DNA from: Hymenolepis diminuta | Lineage: Eukaryota; Platyhelminthes; Cestoda; Cyclophyllidea; Hymenolepididae | NCBI GenBank assembly: GCA_900708905.1 | Contig: CAADRB010000007.1 | Span: 2,773,389 to 2,837,388, forward strand | Length of the DNA: 64,000 nt | Direction of reading: 5' to 3' | Shown here: positions 24,300 to 37,439 of the stretch, piece after piece | Layout: each line of letters begins with the position of its first letter | Numbering within the stretch: the stretch's first letter is position 1 | The notes under the pieces: generated by a model | Told to the model about the DNA's origin: nothing | The model's input: only the letters and a program-made list of their open reading frames with translations | Database searches by the model: none | Made by a program: the position numbers and the translations under genes

Positions 24300-25783
24300 C
24301 TTTAACTTGCCAAAATTATACCAGAAATGTCTCCAAAGTTAAACACAAGTATTTGAACACTTTACGCGCGAATATGCCGCTGTAAGTGTGTTGATTAAAA
24401 CAAATTAACTTAAATAAATATTGAATAAAATTAATATATTTATATACTGCAAAATAATATATATTTCATTAGAGCAAGTTTATTTAAATCTATTTACAAA
24501 TATATTTTTTAATTGTCAAATTAATTTTTATTTTCCACGATATTTATTTTTGGTAAATATGACTAAAACTAACCCTCTACTTTGATAAGGCAAAAATTAA
24601 TTCTTGTTTATTATTCAACGGTATTTTACATTGACTATTTTTTTATATAAACATTTTTTTCCTCATAACACCTTTAACATAAAATCAGCGTAATAAACCC
24701 ATGTAACATGGCTGCATTTTATTTATTTATTTTTTATTAATATATAAAAATTCTTCTGACTTTTTGTGTTTCACATTTTTTGTTATCTACTATGTATTAG
24801 TTTAATCTTCATTCATTATTGCAATGGTAAATATAATCAAACATAAATTTGTATAAATAATCGTGATTAAATAAATATTTTCTTTCAGATTAATTTTATC
24901 TGCATTTTTTTAGGAGTTTTTTATTCCTATCATGACCAATAATCCGCAAAACAATACATATCTTAATGTCAAACTCATATATTTAAATAAGATATAAATC
25001 CATTAAATCGGTATTAAAATAAAACGTTTGATTTTTCCTCTTTTTTGCCATCATTCGAAATTTAAGAAGATAAAATTTCGTTATTCATATAGTTTATCTC
25101 ATTAAACTCTATATAACTTAAGTAATTTTTGTTTGTTATTAGTCAATAATACCGTCAAATATGAAAATTGGTTTTCAGTTCACAATTTAGATAATATTCA
25201 TAAATATCTTCATTATGTAATCCTCATTTATTTAAAAATTTATTTTTATTTCTAAAAAATTGGAAATATAGTAAAACCGCAGAGCAAATGTAACATAATC
25301 CCCATGATCATAGAAGTGGAAAATATCATATTCTTTTAAGAAGGGTGCTAGCAACATTTGACTTTTTTGAGAGAATCAGTCGTATAAGAAACTCGCACTT
25401 GCATTAATATTTAAGCTAGGTGGTTGGATGTGAGCGAAAAACATTGTTCTCGTGACGTTCGACATGGAAAAATTGCTTTCTGATCATGGTATACTCGAAC
25501 TGAAATTATCGAACTGTATATATCTTGGATAGAGTACAAAGTTTAAGGAGCATTCTTGCCGGGAAAATTTGCATTCTGCTTCCCACTTACTGATTGGAAA
25601 TGATCAGTTCTAATGCTCATCTCATTCTGTATGTTACTGGAAGGGAGGGAGACCGCTAAGTTAAGAGAAATCAGACTAAGGTGATGATTTCACAGATTGG
25701 TGGCCTCTTAACATCAGCCAGTGGCGTGTCAGCTATGGCTATGTTGATATTTTTGTTTAAAATATTGTTTCCATTTTAGTACT

Positions 25784-26949
25784 TGTTAAAGCGTAACCAA
25801 CTAGAAGTCCTGGTAGTAATCTCGCAGAGCCAACAATCTAGACAACTCGGTAATATGGCAACTTAACACAGAAGCTAATAACCCACGGCAGATCGCAAGA
25901 CACGTTATAGTCAACACGAGTGTATTAACGAAACTCGCTCTCAATCAGTATCGGCTTAAACAAATAAGTATAATTATCAAGTGTCTTTTATCGGTGGGAA
26001 ATAAAGAAAGAAATTACATTTATATTCATAGAAGAAATATCGAGAGTAGGGGAAAATAATTATCACCTCTTCTAACAAATGTTTATCTCTTTAATTGTTT
26101 AAATAAACTAATACGAATTATATTATACTGAACATAGTTCGAGTTCGACTGTAGAATAACGGGAACTTGTGTTTCCCATCTTCCTGGCCTTGAAATCGCC
26201 TTGTTGGTCGTAAAAGTTCCCAATGTATGGCACATCAATTGGTGAATCTTATATCTGAATGGAGATCCACCATTTAAACTTTCACGGTCTTCACGAGCTC
26301 AATATCACAATTTTCCCAGACAAAGAAGAAAAGAGAGAACACAAAAGCGAATTTAAATTATGATCTCGAACTATAAAAATTACACGAGGGAAATATAGCA
26401 GATATTAATAAAAAGATATAATTTTCTCAAAGTGAAAAGTTTTTAAATATTTCCATCACACTAAAATAATACTTCTCCCTTTACATGAAGCTACTCATGT
26501 AGCTTTAGCTTTCACTAAATTTGTGTTGGTAAATTTTGTTCTTAATTCAGGCTAATAAAAAACCAGAATGAGAAAATTTGTGTAAAGTCCAATTCCTAAA
26601 GAGAGATAAACGATAGTTTAAATTACAAGTTTATATAGGCTTTATACAATAAATCACGAAATTCCTACGTCAGAATTCGTTGGCATCCCTACATATTATT
26701 AAGAAATGAGATGAATAGCCCAAAAACGAGGAAATATTCTTACATATATATTAATGGTGCTGTTATAACGTAATAAACTAGAAATCCCGGTAGTAATTAC
26801 GCAGAACAATCAAAATATTCGACAATATAGCAACTTTACACAGAAGTCAATAACCCACAACAGAGTACAAACACCTCCTGGTAAACATGAATGTATTAAC
26901 GAAGCTCAGTTTCCATCAGTATCGGCCTAATCAAATAGGCATAATTACA
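25784..26949 (+). mobile_element. LTR-like element: two similar direct repeats about 190 bp long
   Basis: The repeats are 25784-25979 and 26761-26949. Both begin TGTTA and can be ended at TCA/ACA, so TG...CA termini fit. Matching blocks include AACTAGAAGTCCTGGTAGTA (AACTAGAAATCCCGGTAGTA), AACACAGAAGCTAATAACCC (TACACAGAAGTCAATAACCC), TGTATTAACGAAACTC (TGTATTAACGAAGCTC) and CAGTATCGGC. The roughly 780-bp interior has no open reading frame of note, so this could be a non-autonomous LTR element or two solo LTRs. No target duplication or tRNA primer site was recognised. Confidence 0.55.
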
Positions 26950-29299
26950 AGTTGCAATTCTTGATGATCTCTGCATAAATCTTAGCGTTTTCTTTTGTTA
27001 GAATCCATCGACATCTTTGCATTTAAACAACTGTTTTCAGAACCACGTAGTTAGATGGTTTTTTGGCACTTATTATGACATTTAAATATTTGGAGATTTT
27101 TATGTGGGAATTACTACAAAAATAAATAATTAATGATTTACGATTCCACTTAACTTAGCTAAAATAATGACTTAAAGAATCCAAAAGTCTTTTACACTGA
27201 TATTAATCAGTAAAATATTAAAAAAAAATATTTTAAAAATTGTAAATTGTGTAATACCCTTAGTTTATTATCTAATTTAAAGTTCGTGACTGTTTGTTTT
27301 CAGTATTATTCGAAACCTATTATGTGTGAGTAATACTACTGCTAATTCTGTTATAAAATGAGACTAAGTAACAGTTGGTTCTTATCACCTTTAACTACTT
27401 TCCTCAAACTCATCCTGATACGGATGACTTTAGACTGAGTATGAATATCTATGAATAGTCGAGAATTCTGGTCCAATCACCTCTCATTCCGACTGATGAG
27501 AATATCTTGTCTCTTAAGCAACAGCCTTAAACAATTTCTGTGACTGTTACAATTTCTGAAATTGTGAAATTATTTATTTCATAATCATATTACAAAATAG
27601 GTTTTGAGAGATTATTTGGAGGTAAGCTAGATTTTAATTAAAGTATTTAAGTGGCATTTTTCCTTTTGATCGCTTTTCCAAATGAACTGTGAGATGCTAA
27701 TTATATGCAGTCTTTTTTTTCTCTAAGCTTGATGATAAAAGTTCATACTGTTACTTTTATATGAATTTTCATCTAATCCGGAAATCTGGGATGTTACCGT
27801 CCAGAGACTTAAGACGAAATTGACTACCTAATGGTCTTTTTCCCCCTCTTTATTCTCCTTATTGACAAGTTAAGTCTAAACAGTGTTTGATCGTGATATG
27901 AAAATAGACTTAAGAACATCAATGAACATATGACACTCTGGGCCAACATTAGGTCGTCATTCCACTTTCGGAATGTGAACTTGAACCATGTCAAGCAGTT
28001 AGGCTTCGTACGGAGACATCACTGATTTAATATGGGCATTGGAGTGCCATGGATATACACTTGTGCACATTTGTTAAAATCTTATGCTGACAAATCGAGG
28101 TGGTTTCTACTAATCCATTTGACTTGATTCATTCCAAAAATGTGGTTGGTGAGTATGAATAGTTCGTAGAGGAAGTAGAAAATGAAACCTCTGTGTCTAC
28201 AAGACTATATAAACTCATAAAGCTCTCATTTAGAGACTGAAAAATGGCAGATATGCTCACTGATACTATCTGAACCCGTTATAAATCATCAGACCCTTTA
28301 TGCACTATTTTAAATGTGATAATGATCTGGTTGTTATAAGAAAATACGCGAATCGTCCTCTTAGCAATTCCAATCCGTTCTAAAGTCTTTTTTAGATGAA
28401 TATATTCCGTAATTCTTGGAGTTCTTAAAAGTGAACGTAAAGATAGTTTTCAATTCCTTGGCCTTTATTCGATTGCATAACTTCCAATAAAAGAATAAAA
28501 TGAATTTTTAACTTCGTTGGGAACCAAAATTTCAACAATTCTATCAACAAAAATCTCGATTCATTAATGGTTAGAATGAAGAGGGATCTCTGACTGTTAA
28601 ATCCCTGCAAGCTATTCCAGATGCTCACTTTCGATGGCCTGGCGACGGTCCTTATTCCTCCTCAAGGTGGCTAGTCTGACTAGAAACAAGGGCAATGTTT
28701 TACGAGATGTACCAGATACCTTAATAATATATGTGATAAGAGAATGATTAAAAGAGCAAATCGTTGAACATTGCTTTGTTGATTATAATGGTAAACAATC
28801 TTTATTACACTTCTCGTAATATACTTTAATCTACACAAATCAAACCAAGTCATAGTCTGGAATTCACTTAATCTGGATCAACTAGCTGTTTCAGTAGACT
28901 GTCTGCTAGTACTTTGACAGTTACATACGCGTGTTGAAATGAATGAGTTATATCGTATCTGTTTCAGCATGCTATTTCAGTCTCAACTTTTATTAAATAT
29001 CAAATAATTTCCCTTAATTAATAATTTATTTCAATTATAAATACATTTAAAGGAATATTTTCTGTGCAATTTTCCATTGTGATTCAATTTGACTTGAAGT
29101 TCTTATTACAACGGTAAAGTCTCCCTGCTATCTAACAAAACCCTGAATCCTCTAATCCTGGGTTAACTGAGCTTAACTTTGGATTGACCTAACACAGCCT
29201 ATTCCTCCCGACCGTGTCTACTCTTCTTCTAAATCGACTTGTCTTCTTACTCGCCTGACGTTTTGTTCCGATTACGAGCGATCAGAATATGATTGGGTT

Positions 29300-29580
29300 T
29301 CTGAACGACTTCTCAAAAGCAAATAAGCCAATACGCTCTGGATAACAGATACACACATCTGACTGCAGCATAGCTGAGCAAACAGATTCTGCTAGAGGAG
29401 ATAATTATTATTTCTCCCCACTTCCAATATTTCTACTATAAATAAAAATGTAATTTCATTCTAAAGTCTCCCACTGATAAAAGAAAATTTGTAATTATGC
29501 CTATTTGATTAAGCAAATGCCGACTGAGACTGAGTTTCGTTAGTATACGTGCGTTTACCACCATAACGTGCCTTGTGTTC
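29300..29580 (-). mobile_element. Inverted relative of the LTR-like repeat with flanking leader
   Basis: Read on the minus strand it contains ACTAACGAAACTCAGTCTCA, CTTAATCAAATAGGCATAAT and TACAA, which match the 3' half of the LTR-like repeat. It then continues as TTTCTTTTATCAGTGGGAG and GAAATTACATTT, which match the sequence just after the copy at 25784-25979 (TGTCTTTTATCGGTGGGAAA; GAAATTACATTT). The match past the LTR end shows that it is part of a larger element. No intact coding frame follows. Confidence 0.55.
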
Positions 29581-30082
29581 TGGCGACACAGTGATGAATT
29601 CAATCGAACAGTGAACATTTCGGCCACTGTTCGAAGCACCATGAAATGAATGAATTTATCGAAACACAATAAGGATCCCGAAGACTGCGTTAAGAACATT
29701 AGTGAGTTCCATTATAAGCCCTCTGTAGGTGTGGTATTTGCAACGTGGTTGCCCAGAATGGGTACCCCTATGAAAATCGAACAACAGGATTGCCGGAAGA
29801 AATGAAAATCATCATGCTGTTTCGGAAGTTCAACGAAAATTACCACGATCTCTTTCTGGCTTATCTCCAGAGTAACAACACCTCTCTTTTCAATAGGCAT
29901 TATTAATGCCTTAATCTTGCCATACGGGAAGGTTAGGATATTCACAAGTACACGGCCATTTTGAATCGAATGGGCAGTATAGTTTCATATGGGTCGCTGA
30001 AGATGCCATGTATTCATTCAAGAAAAGAAACGACGTTAAAAATAAAAGCGAATTATTTATTATATTAAAGAGATGAAAACAT

Positions 30083-30170
30083 CTTCAAGGGTATTTCCAT
30101 GATATTCATCTGTTTCGTCCGCCCAGACATGTTCAATAATTGAATGGATTTTTGAAGCATCAAAATTCAT
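30083..30170 (-). pseudogene. Diverged duplicate of the zinc finger gene's first exon
   Basis: This 88-base stretch on the minus strand encodes MNFDASKIHSIIEHVW followed by a DEYH and an LE motif. It matches the 88-base first exon at 24212-24299 (MNFDDSSIDSLIERVW...GYH...LE) at 16 of 29 residues, with the same length and no stops. Sequence just upstream of the ATG is also similar (GCCAAAA block on the plus strand). The donor GT of the original is AT here, though a GT lies two bases later. No zinc finger exons were found downstream, so it is probably a fragment of a duplication. A working alternative gene is not excluded. Confidence 0.6.
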
Positions 30171-30787
30171 TTTTGATCCGCCAAAATGAGGCGAGAAAAT
30201 TATAATAATGCCAATTAAAACAAAATACAGTGAGTTAATGAAGTATGTGGTTCTATGTTAAGTGAGTCATTGTTGTTTATATCGATAGATATATTAAAGT
30301 TACAACGATATTTTAGCGAATCGTTGTTTTATTTTAATTTTACTAATTTTGATCTAAGAGTAAATTTTCTCCAGAAATAAAATTAAATTAATTTTATAAA
30401 TATTTTTAAATAATTATCAACAAATTGAACAGTCGGACACTATTAACTTGAATATCACTTTTTAAATTTGAGAAGAATAAAAATTCTTTGTTCAACTGTT
30501 TTAAATTAATAATTCACATTAAATTTGAGCGCTTTTGATTAAAGTTTGAGGGCAGTAACAATAAACAAGTAAGTTTATATTAAATATACAGATATTTTCG
30601 TTGCAACTTTCATATTTTAAAACTGACATTTAATTTTTTCATAATTATGAAGGGAATAAATGTAGATTACATATGCTACAATCCTCAATACTATGAAAGG
30701 AAAGGATGTCTAAGCCTATGACATTTGGAGAAAGAACCACTCGTTTTATAAATTTGCATCCACATTAATTTTTGGGGTGAGAACATA

Positions 30788-30880
30788 AGTGTCAGTGCAG
30801 TCGGCCATCCACTGGATGTGCATCGATGAGAATTTACCTCATGATTTTTAAACTGGCAGAGTTGCATAGTGGCCGGCGAA
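30788..30880 (-). repeat. tRNA-derived SINE-like repeat, copy 4
   Basis: Read on the minus strand, its 3' body has CATCGATGCACATCCAGTGG then ATGGCCGACTGCACTGACAC, closely matching copy 2. The head (GCCGGCCACTATGCAACTCT) is more decayed. Confidence 0.6.
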
Positions 30881-33800
30881 AGTTGCACACTAACATTCAC
30901 CCGCAGTTACACTAGTCACTAGGGCACCTTAAAACTGAGCAATTTGAAGTAGGCTAAGCTAACGACCAAAACAGACGCACTTGGTAACACACAAAGTGGA
31001 CCAACGAAGTTATCGATCGGAGGAACTCCAGGTGCACTCAACTATACGTCCCTTTCTACTATGGGGGGTAGTAGTCATTGTGGAAAGATGGCCGCTAACT
31101 CTCACCGTTGTGCGCTTTCTTTGATTCTTGATACAATAATTAATTATGTCTTGGTACATGCATCTTTCTTTCTTGCTCTCATAAATCCTTATGTCTTTCC
31201 ATATTAACTTAGCTTATCTTTAAAATAATCCTTGCTAAAAGCCAATCCAGGTGACGCTTGCTAAATACTTATATTACAAAGACACTCATGATTTTCTACC
31301 ACGAAAAGGCTACCTATGAACGGGATATCAATATTTATATTTGCAGACTTCCAAAAGTCATCCAAAAAATATTCGTCATCATGACCCATTTCACTCCATG
31401 GTAAATCACACCATGAGGTGATCTGTTATAAAAGCCACCAACTCGATATTTTCACAACTCTTTTTAAGTTGTATGTCTTCATGCCCCACTTGTATAATAA
31501 AAAAAAATTAACATTTTGCCAATTCACATATCATTTACATCAATACATTTTTTATATTCTTATTACTTATTAATAACTATGCTTCATTTTGTACAAAATC
31601 TAATAACAATGGTCTTCTCGCTATTATTGCTATCTGTGGGAATGCAAAATAATTGCAATTTTTAGTTAATTCGTAAACACGTTGCTACTGAGAAATTGAA
31701 AGTAGCGCAAGCTAGCAAACTCGCTAGCTAAGGGAAGCATTTGTCAGCTCTAAGACCAACTTGAACATATATTGGACGAATGAGAACATAGGATCAAGAT
31801 AGATTCATACACAACTTCATGGTTCTGGAAACGGATGTTTACCTTTCTAACTTGATCATCTTTGTATACCTTCATGAAATTCCTAAAATATTTTTACAAT
31901 AATTTCTTATTCAAACCGAAATTCCAAATTAAAGATTCATAATGCGAAAACGCCACTGATGTTATATGAATGACATGGCCCATAGATACACATATGCCTG
32001 CAAGTCAAATACTGACCTGAAAACAACACGAAGAACCCATTTGTCCTGAAAGTTAGCCAACAAGTTTTGTAAACTTTACCTTTCCTCCGACGTCTTCGTA
32101 AGAGAGCCGGATCTAGTTATATTTAAAAAATCATCCATCTTTTTTGAATGATAGCACAAATATATTTCTGTATAGTATATTATGATTCCCGCTATTTTAT
32201 GGCGGATTGTGGAGAAACCAGTACGAAAGGTATGACGGACTAGTTCCATCATATATGAAATCAGTTAAAATATGTTTTTTTGCGAGCAAGAGTTTGTTAC
32301 TCATCTGAAAAATGCCGAATCCTTAAATTGCAAGTCGATGTTCAAACAATAATTCATTTGTTATTGTAATTATTATTATCTATGTCACAGCTGGAAACTT
32401 AGAACTTGTAATCATGGGAAAACATCTGAATAAAGGATCAGCGGGAGAGTCAAATAAGGAACGAAACAAATGAGGGACTCAATAACAAATAAGTAATGAA
32501 GTCGGTATGTGATAAATCTTACTTCATTTGAATCCTTGAGCAATGAGTTATACACTTTCTCATAAGACGGAGAGTTCACTTTGTAATTTTTTGGTGTTTA
32601 ATATTCAGCGTTTAACTCGCAAGTTCATGGGTGTGATTTCGTCCACGATATTCAGTGTCTGCTAATTTAATTCTACAATTGATAATTTTATTCCACTGAT
32701 TTATTGTATCATCATTTATATAATTTATTCAATCCTTTTATTGTTCCATTTCCTGCTACTATATTTTAATTTAACTATTAAATTAGTATTTAACTGGGAA
32801 AATCCCAATCGCTACGTTTGAAAATTAAACCTGTGAGCCACGGAATGATTTTTATTTCGTCGTGGCTAAAAGAAGACTGGATCATGCCAATAGATGAATT
32901 TAATGCCGATCTCGTCTTTATCACGCATACGCACTCACATTGTAACGAAATGAATGGAATTCTCTAAGTATGGTACATGAAAACGAAATAAAAATCGATG
33001 AAAATCTAAATATTTAAGTTTACTGAAGCTTAAAATCATCAAAACCTTATCAATGAATTTTGTTTTAAGAGTAAATATCGAAGAATATTGTTGATATTTG
33101 TTATTTAGTTTATTACCTGAACGCCAAACCTCAACTAGACTGGCCACACTCAGTCACCTCAACCTAAGTCACAGGGAAATGTTTAAAATCTTAAAATTTC
33201 AGAACGCATCTCGCCATTGACGTTATTCTACATTCCGCATCTAGGAGAAGGGACTAGCAATACTTTTAGCAAATGATCTTGGCGAAGGAGCACATGAGTA
33301 AGGTAATGATTAGCACCGAGGGCCCAGATGCAAATTCGTGTAAACCTACCTCAACTTTGATACATTTTTACAACTTGGGGAGGAAGAGTGGGATGTTTTG
33401 GTTTAATATAATTAATTCTCTAAGCTTTGTTAAACTCCTACTTTCAAAGTTGATTGAAATCGGTTATTACTCTTCATATGAGAAGACTAGGTTTAAAAAG
33501 AAATACTGTACAATCGCCTGTAATTGATATTAGTATTTTGGCCTTCGAACAATAAAGCTTGCACGATTCCATCAAACCCTAATGCTAGTTCGTAAATCTG
33601 CGTCGTCCTTATTCCCGAATGACGATTTTTTGTCATTCACCCGACGAAAAGAACGAAAAATCGTCAACTCCTCATAGCATATTTTAAATGGCCTTCTTTG
33701 TTCTCTGCTCTTCCAATACCTAATGTTTCTTCTCAATTCTTTCTTTCTTCCTCTTTTATGTCTTTACAATTATTCGAAACAACTCTGTTTAAACTCAGCC

Positions 33801-36293
33801 TTCAGCTCTCTCTTTCATTCACGTTAAAAGGTGATTTTTCTGAGGTTAACGGGATTGGTGTTTCTCTAAGTTATTACTGTTCTCTCTGAATAAATATCGG
33901 CAAACCCGACACAATAAGAACAATATCTTAATTTATCAAAATAAATTACGCGGAAAAATTATGAAACATTTCATTAGGTTTATCACGTATTGACATTGTC
34001 AAAGGAAAAGGAAGTAACAATTGATCAAACGCTGTTCATTTTTAACGTCGCAAAAACGTTGTTGCGTGTATTTACCTTCACAAATTGGTGATCAAAGTCA
34101 CTATTAAAAAAATTTACAAATTTATGGTGCTAAATCTGTCGTAAGGTGAATCTTTTTTTAAATTTTTTCTAATAATAAGGAATAATATTTGAGAAAATAT
34201 TTTATTAAATAAATTATTATCAATAAGTTAAATTCATCAAGTTACTAACTCAACACGACAGTTAGTGTAACATTTGGTTTAGAAGCCAAAGAAAAGTAAA
34301 TTGTATGCATTAATTATTTATTTACTTTAGAATTTGTTTTATTTGACTATGGGCTCTGGATCGAACCATTTCGGTAAAAGCAAACTGACAAATTTGTCTC
34401 CATTTTCAAAACCAAAAAAATATTTTTTAATATTTTTCAAAGGGGGAGTATTACAGGAACACAAATAAAAGAAGTTTTTATTTGACATTAAAATTATGCA
34501 ATACCAATCGCACGCATTCCCCTAAAGCACCCGGAACTTTATTATAGACTGTTGGACATTGATTTCGTAGGATTGTTTCTGATCGTACCTCTGTAATGAT
34601 CCTTTCGTAAAGCAAAGATCTTCTATGATGCTGAATTGCTAGGAGGTCTAGTTTCTGCAGCTACGATCTATATGCCCAGACTCCAGATCCATGGCAAAAG
34701 GCAGTAACTTCAAGACGCTCTAATTACTATACAAAGGCTTAATATACGAATTCAGACCACCCTTATATTTTTAGTTTTTGAAGATCAAAACAATGTCAGA
34801 CTAAAAACAGTTTATGTCCCAAAAAATTGTCAGATTGTCAGTAACAGGGTGCACCAATATGGTTGGTGGAAATTTATTATCCCAAGAAGAACCAGCAATT
34901 CTGCGCCTCTGAACTTTTTTGTGGGCTGTCTTTCAGATCCATTGCAATCGTTGCATTTGAAAAACTAACTGAGTGCCCAAAATTTAGCGATGATTGTTTT
35001 GAAGGACCTGCAATTATTTTCGTTTCCACGTCAATCTCAACTTTTCCTAAACGAATAATTAATAATCAAATCCTGGTCAGCTTTTAAAAACCGAATTTTC
35101 TTACGTAGGCCTTGATTTGATCACGCTTATCCACAAAATTGTTTAAGCCTGGTTTAAGAGGAACATTTTAAGAAAATAAAAGATAAACTAAATCACTTAT
35201 CTTCAAACAATGTTAGCTCAAAAATAATCTCGCCAGATGGAAGTTGGGAGAAAGAAATTGGTAATGCAGTCGTTCTTCTGGAATTTTATGCTGTCGGGTG
35301 TGTGTTTTCATGAAGTTATTTCAAATGTAAGATTGCTCTACAAACTGAAGGGAAAAGGTTTTCATGAATTTGACCATCAAAACTACATACTACAAGAAAA
35401 ATCTCTCAATGTCAAAATGCAAAGGTAATTATAAAGTCTCAGTCCTCTCTTCAAGGGACAAAAATGCTCAATTTGTGCCCTCGACACGGTCTCCAAATAA
35501 ATGGATTTATTATTATAGTCAAATCTATCCAACTTAATGATTAGCTTACTAAAAGTGATTCAAACGTAAATTTAAATTTAGAGGAACAACGGGACCCACA
35601 CCTAATCTTTTTATTCTAACAATAGTAGTAGTCGTTGCTCTCGACTACTGGATAACATCAATAGTTTAAAATAAGTTTTTACTCAAAATCTTGCTATGAT
35701 TTTAGTGACTGGAAAATATTTTTCAGATAAATATTTCTCAAATCGAAAATATCATGGGAAGTGATAAATGAATGACAACAGATGTTACACCAACCCTACA
35801 TTCATTTCCCATTCATTTATTATTCATATTATATATTATACAAATATGTTCGCTTAATACTAATACTATTCGCCTAAGCAGATACACAGCTATAGATGAG
35901 ATAAATTAATTTGGAAAATGGTAGAGAGAGAGTTTGGACCATAGACTTCCGTATTTTACCACTGCTTTCCGCAGTACCTGTTTTTTAAAAGATCTCTTGA
36001 AGAGATTCGTTGTGAATGTTATTCTGGTTTGTGGCGCTTCAGTTGCCCTAAAACAACATGAAATCAGACACTAATAGTCCTTATAGATCGTTGTACTTAA
36101 AAAATGACCACAGTGATAGTACAGGACTATTAACTTCTTTTTAGCTAACATTCACGCACAGTTGACAGCTTGAAATTTCACTCTTTCGATCGAGTTCCTT
36201 TGAAATAGTGATGTTAGCTTTTGGAGACCATCCTCATTGTATTCTGTCTGATAGAAGAGATAAAGATAACAGTAATTGACTTTGTTCATTTCC

Positions 36294-36316
36294 ATATATA
36301 TATATATATATATATA
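36294..36316. repeat. TA dinucleotide microsatellite
   Basis: This is an uninterrupted run of alternating A and T, about 11 units. Confidence 0.95.
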
Positions 36317-37439
36317 ATGTGCGATATGGCATTCTGATAGGCTAAGTAAACCTATAGCTGTAAAAAAGTTGAAGAAAAGTAAAAGGATTTGATCCGTGAG
36401 AATAAATACTCTCAATCTGTTGGTTTTTTAAAAAAATTCTTTGGAGATACTAAGGTTTCTAATGTCATTATTTAAGATGCTATTCTCAAAAACTCATATC
36501 TTTCACAAGATTTAAAGTAATCGGATATTGGGCACCGGAAGTTCTTGTTGATCATTGCGCCTAAGGTGCATTGATACAGTCGATGACGCGCAAAGGAACA
36601 TTCGCAAACAGTTGGCAGCTGTGCTCTTCACCCTTTCGCTCGAATTCTACTAAGGTGGTAATGTTCACTTTTGGAGGCAGAAATTGGCATCGCTGGCTAT
36701 TTTAGCCATAACACCCGTTCAAACCAAAGACTTCCTTGGCACCTTGATCGATTTGTCCTATTTATGACTTTGCCAAAGCCTTCTTTCAAGTTCTCAAAAA
36801 AATTTTTAGGGTAAGATAACTGGGACTTCTTTCAATCAACTTGAATATGGCCAAAAAAGGCTAAAATAATTGATCAATTTCAAGTCGATAAAAAATCTTG
36901 GAGAGAATATTCACCAGTATTTGAGATAAAAGTCAGTGATAACATCTAAATAAGCAAAAAGCTTGACGATCAAAACAAGGGATGATAAATTTGAGCATAA
37001 TTAAGAGAGGGATAAAATGCCTAACATTACATAGTTAGTTAAATCGAAAGTGAAAAAATAACAGAATCAACAAAGTGGAATGCCACTGATGCCTATAGTA
37101 AATTTTAAATTAATGCAGTTGGTAAATAAATAAAGGATTACAGGAAGTATGCGCTTAAACAATTAATAGGTTTTTCAATAAAATTCAGATAGTTAAAACT
37201 AAGAACCCTCTCATATTATTTAAACAACAAGAAAATTCTAAATGTGATTCGTCTAACGAATTTATTTATCTTGGCAGAACATCAAAAACTATGAAAATTA
37301 TAAGTTCATAAAGAGGGCCTATTTCCACTTTTAAGAGGAAGATTTAAGGCAGTAGAAGTAAGATTCAGGAAATCAGGAGAACTCTACTTCATCTTAATTC
37401 CAGAATCGTCAGGCCAACTGGCCCTTCGAGACGAAGATT

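Larger units (their letters stand above)
24300..37439. other. Long repeat-bearing intergenic region
   Basis: This is about 13 kb of very AT-rich sequence, with only short open frames, none of recognisable family. What can be supported inside it is a pair of LTR-like direct repeats (25784-26949), an inverted relative of them (about 29300-29580), a duplicate of the zinc finger gene's first exon (30083-30170), a SINE-like copy (30788-30880) and a TA microsatellite (36294-36316). Confidence 0.6.

Noticed and set aside
29436..29945. Minus-strand open frames as possible retroelement proteins
   Set aside because: They overlap LTR-like and leader sequence or lack any protease, reverse transcriptase or zinc knuckle motif.
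33273..33527. Plus-strand 84-codon open frame
   Set aside because: Its composition is typical of AT-rich non-coding sequence, with no similarity, splice support or start context.
36294..36316. TA run as a promoter element
   Set aside because: It is a simple dinucleotide microsatellite with no gene beside it.
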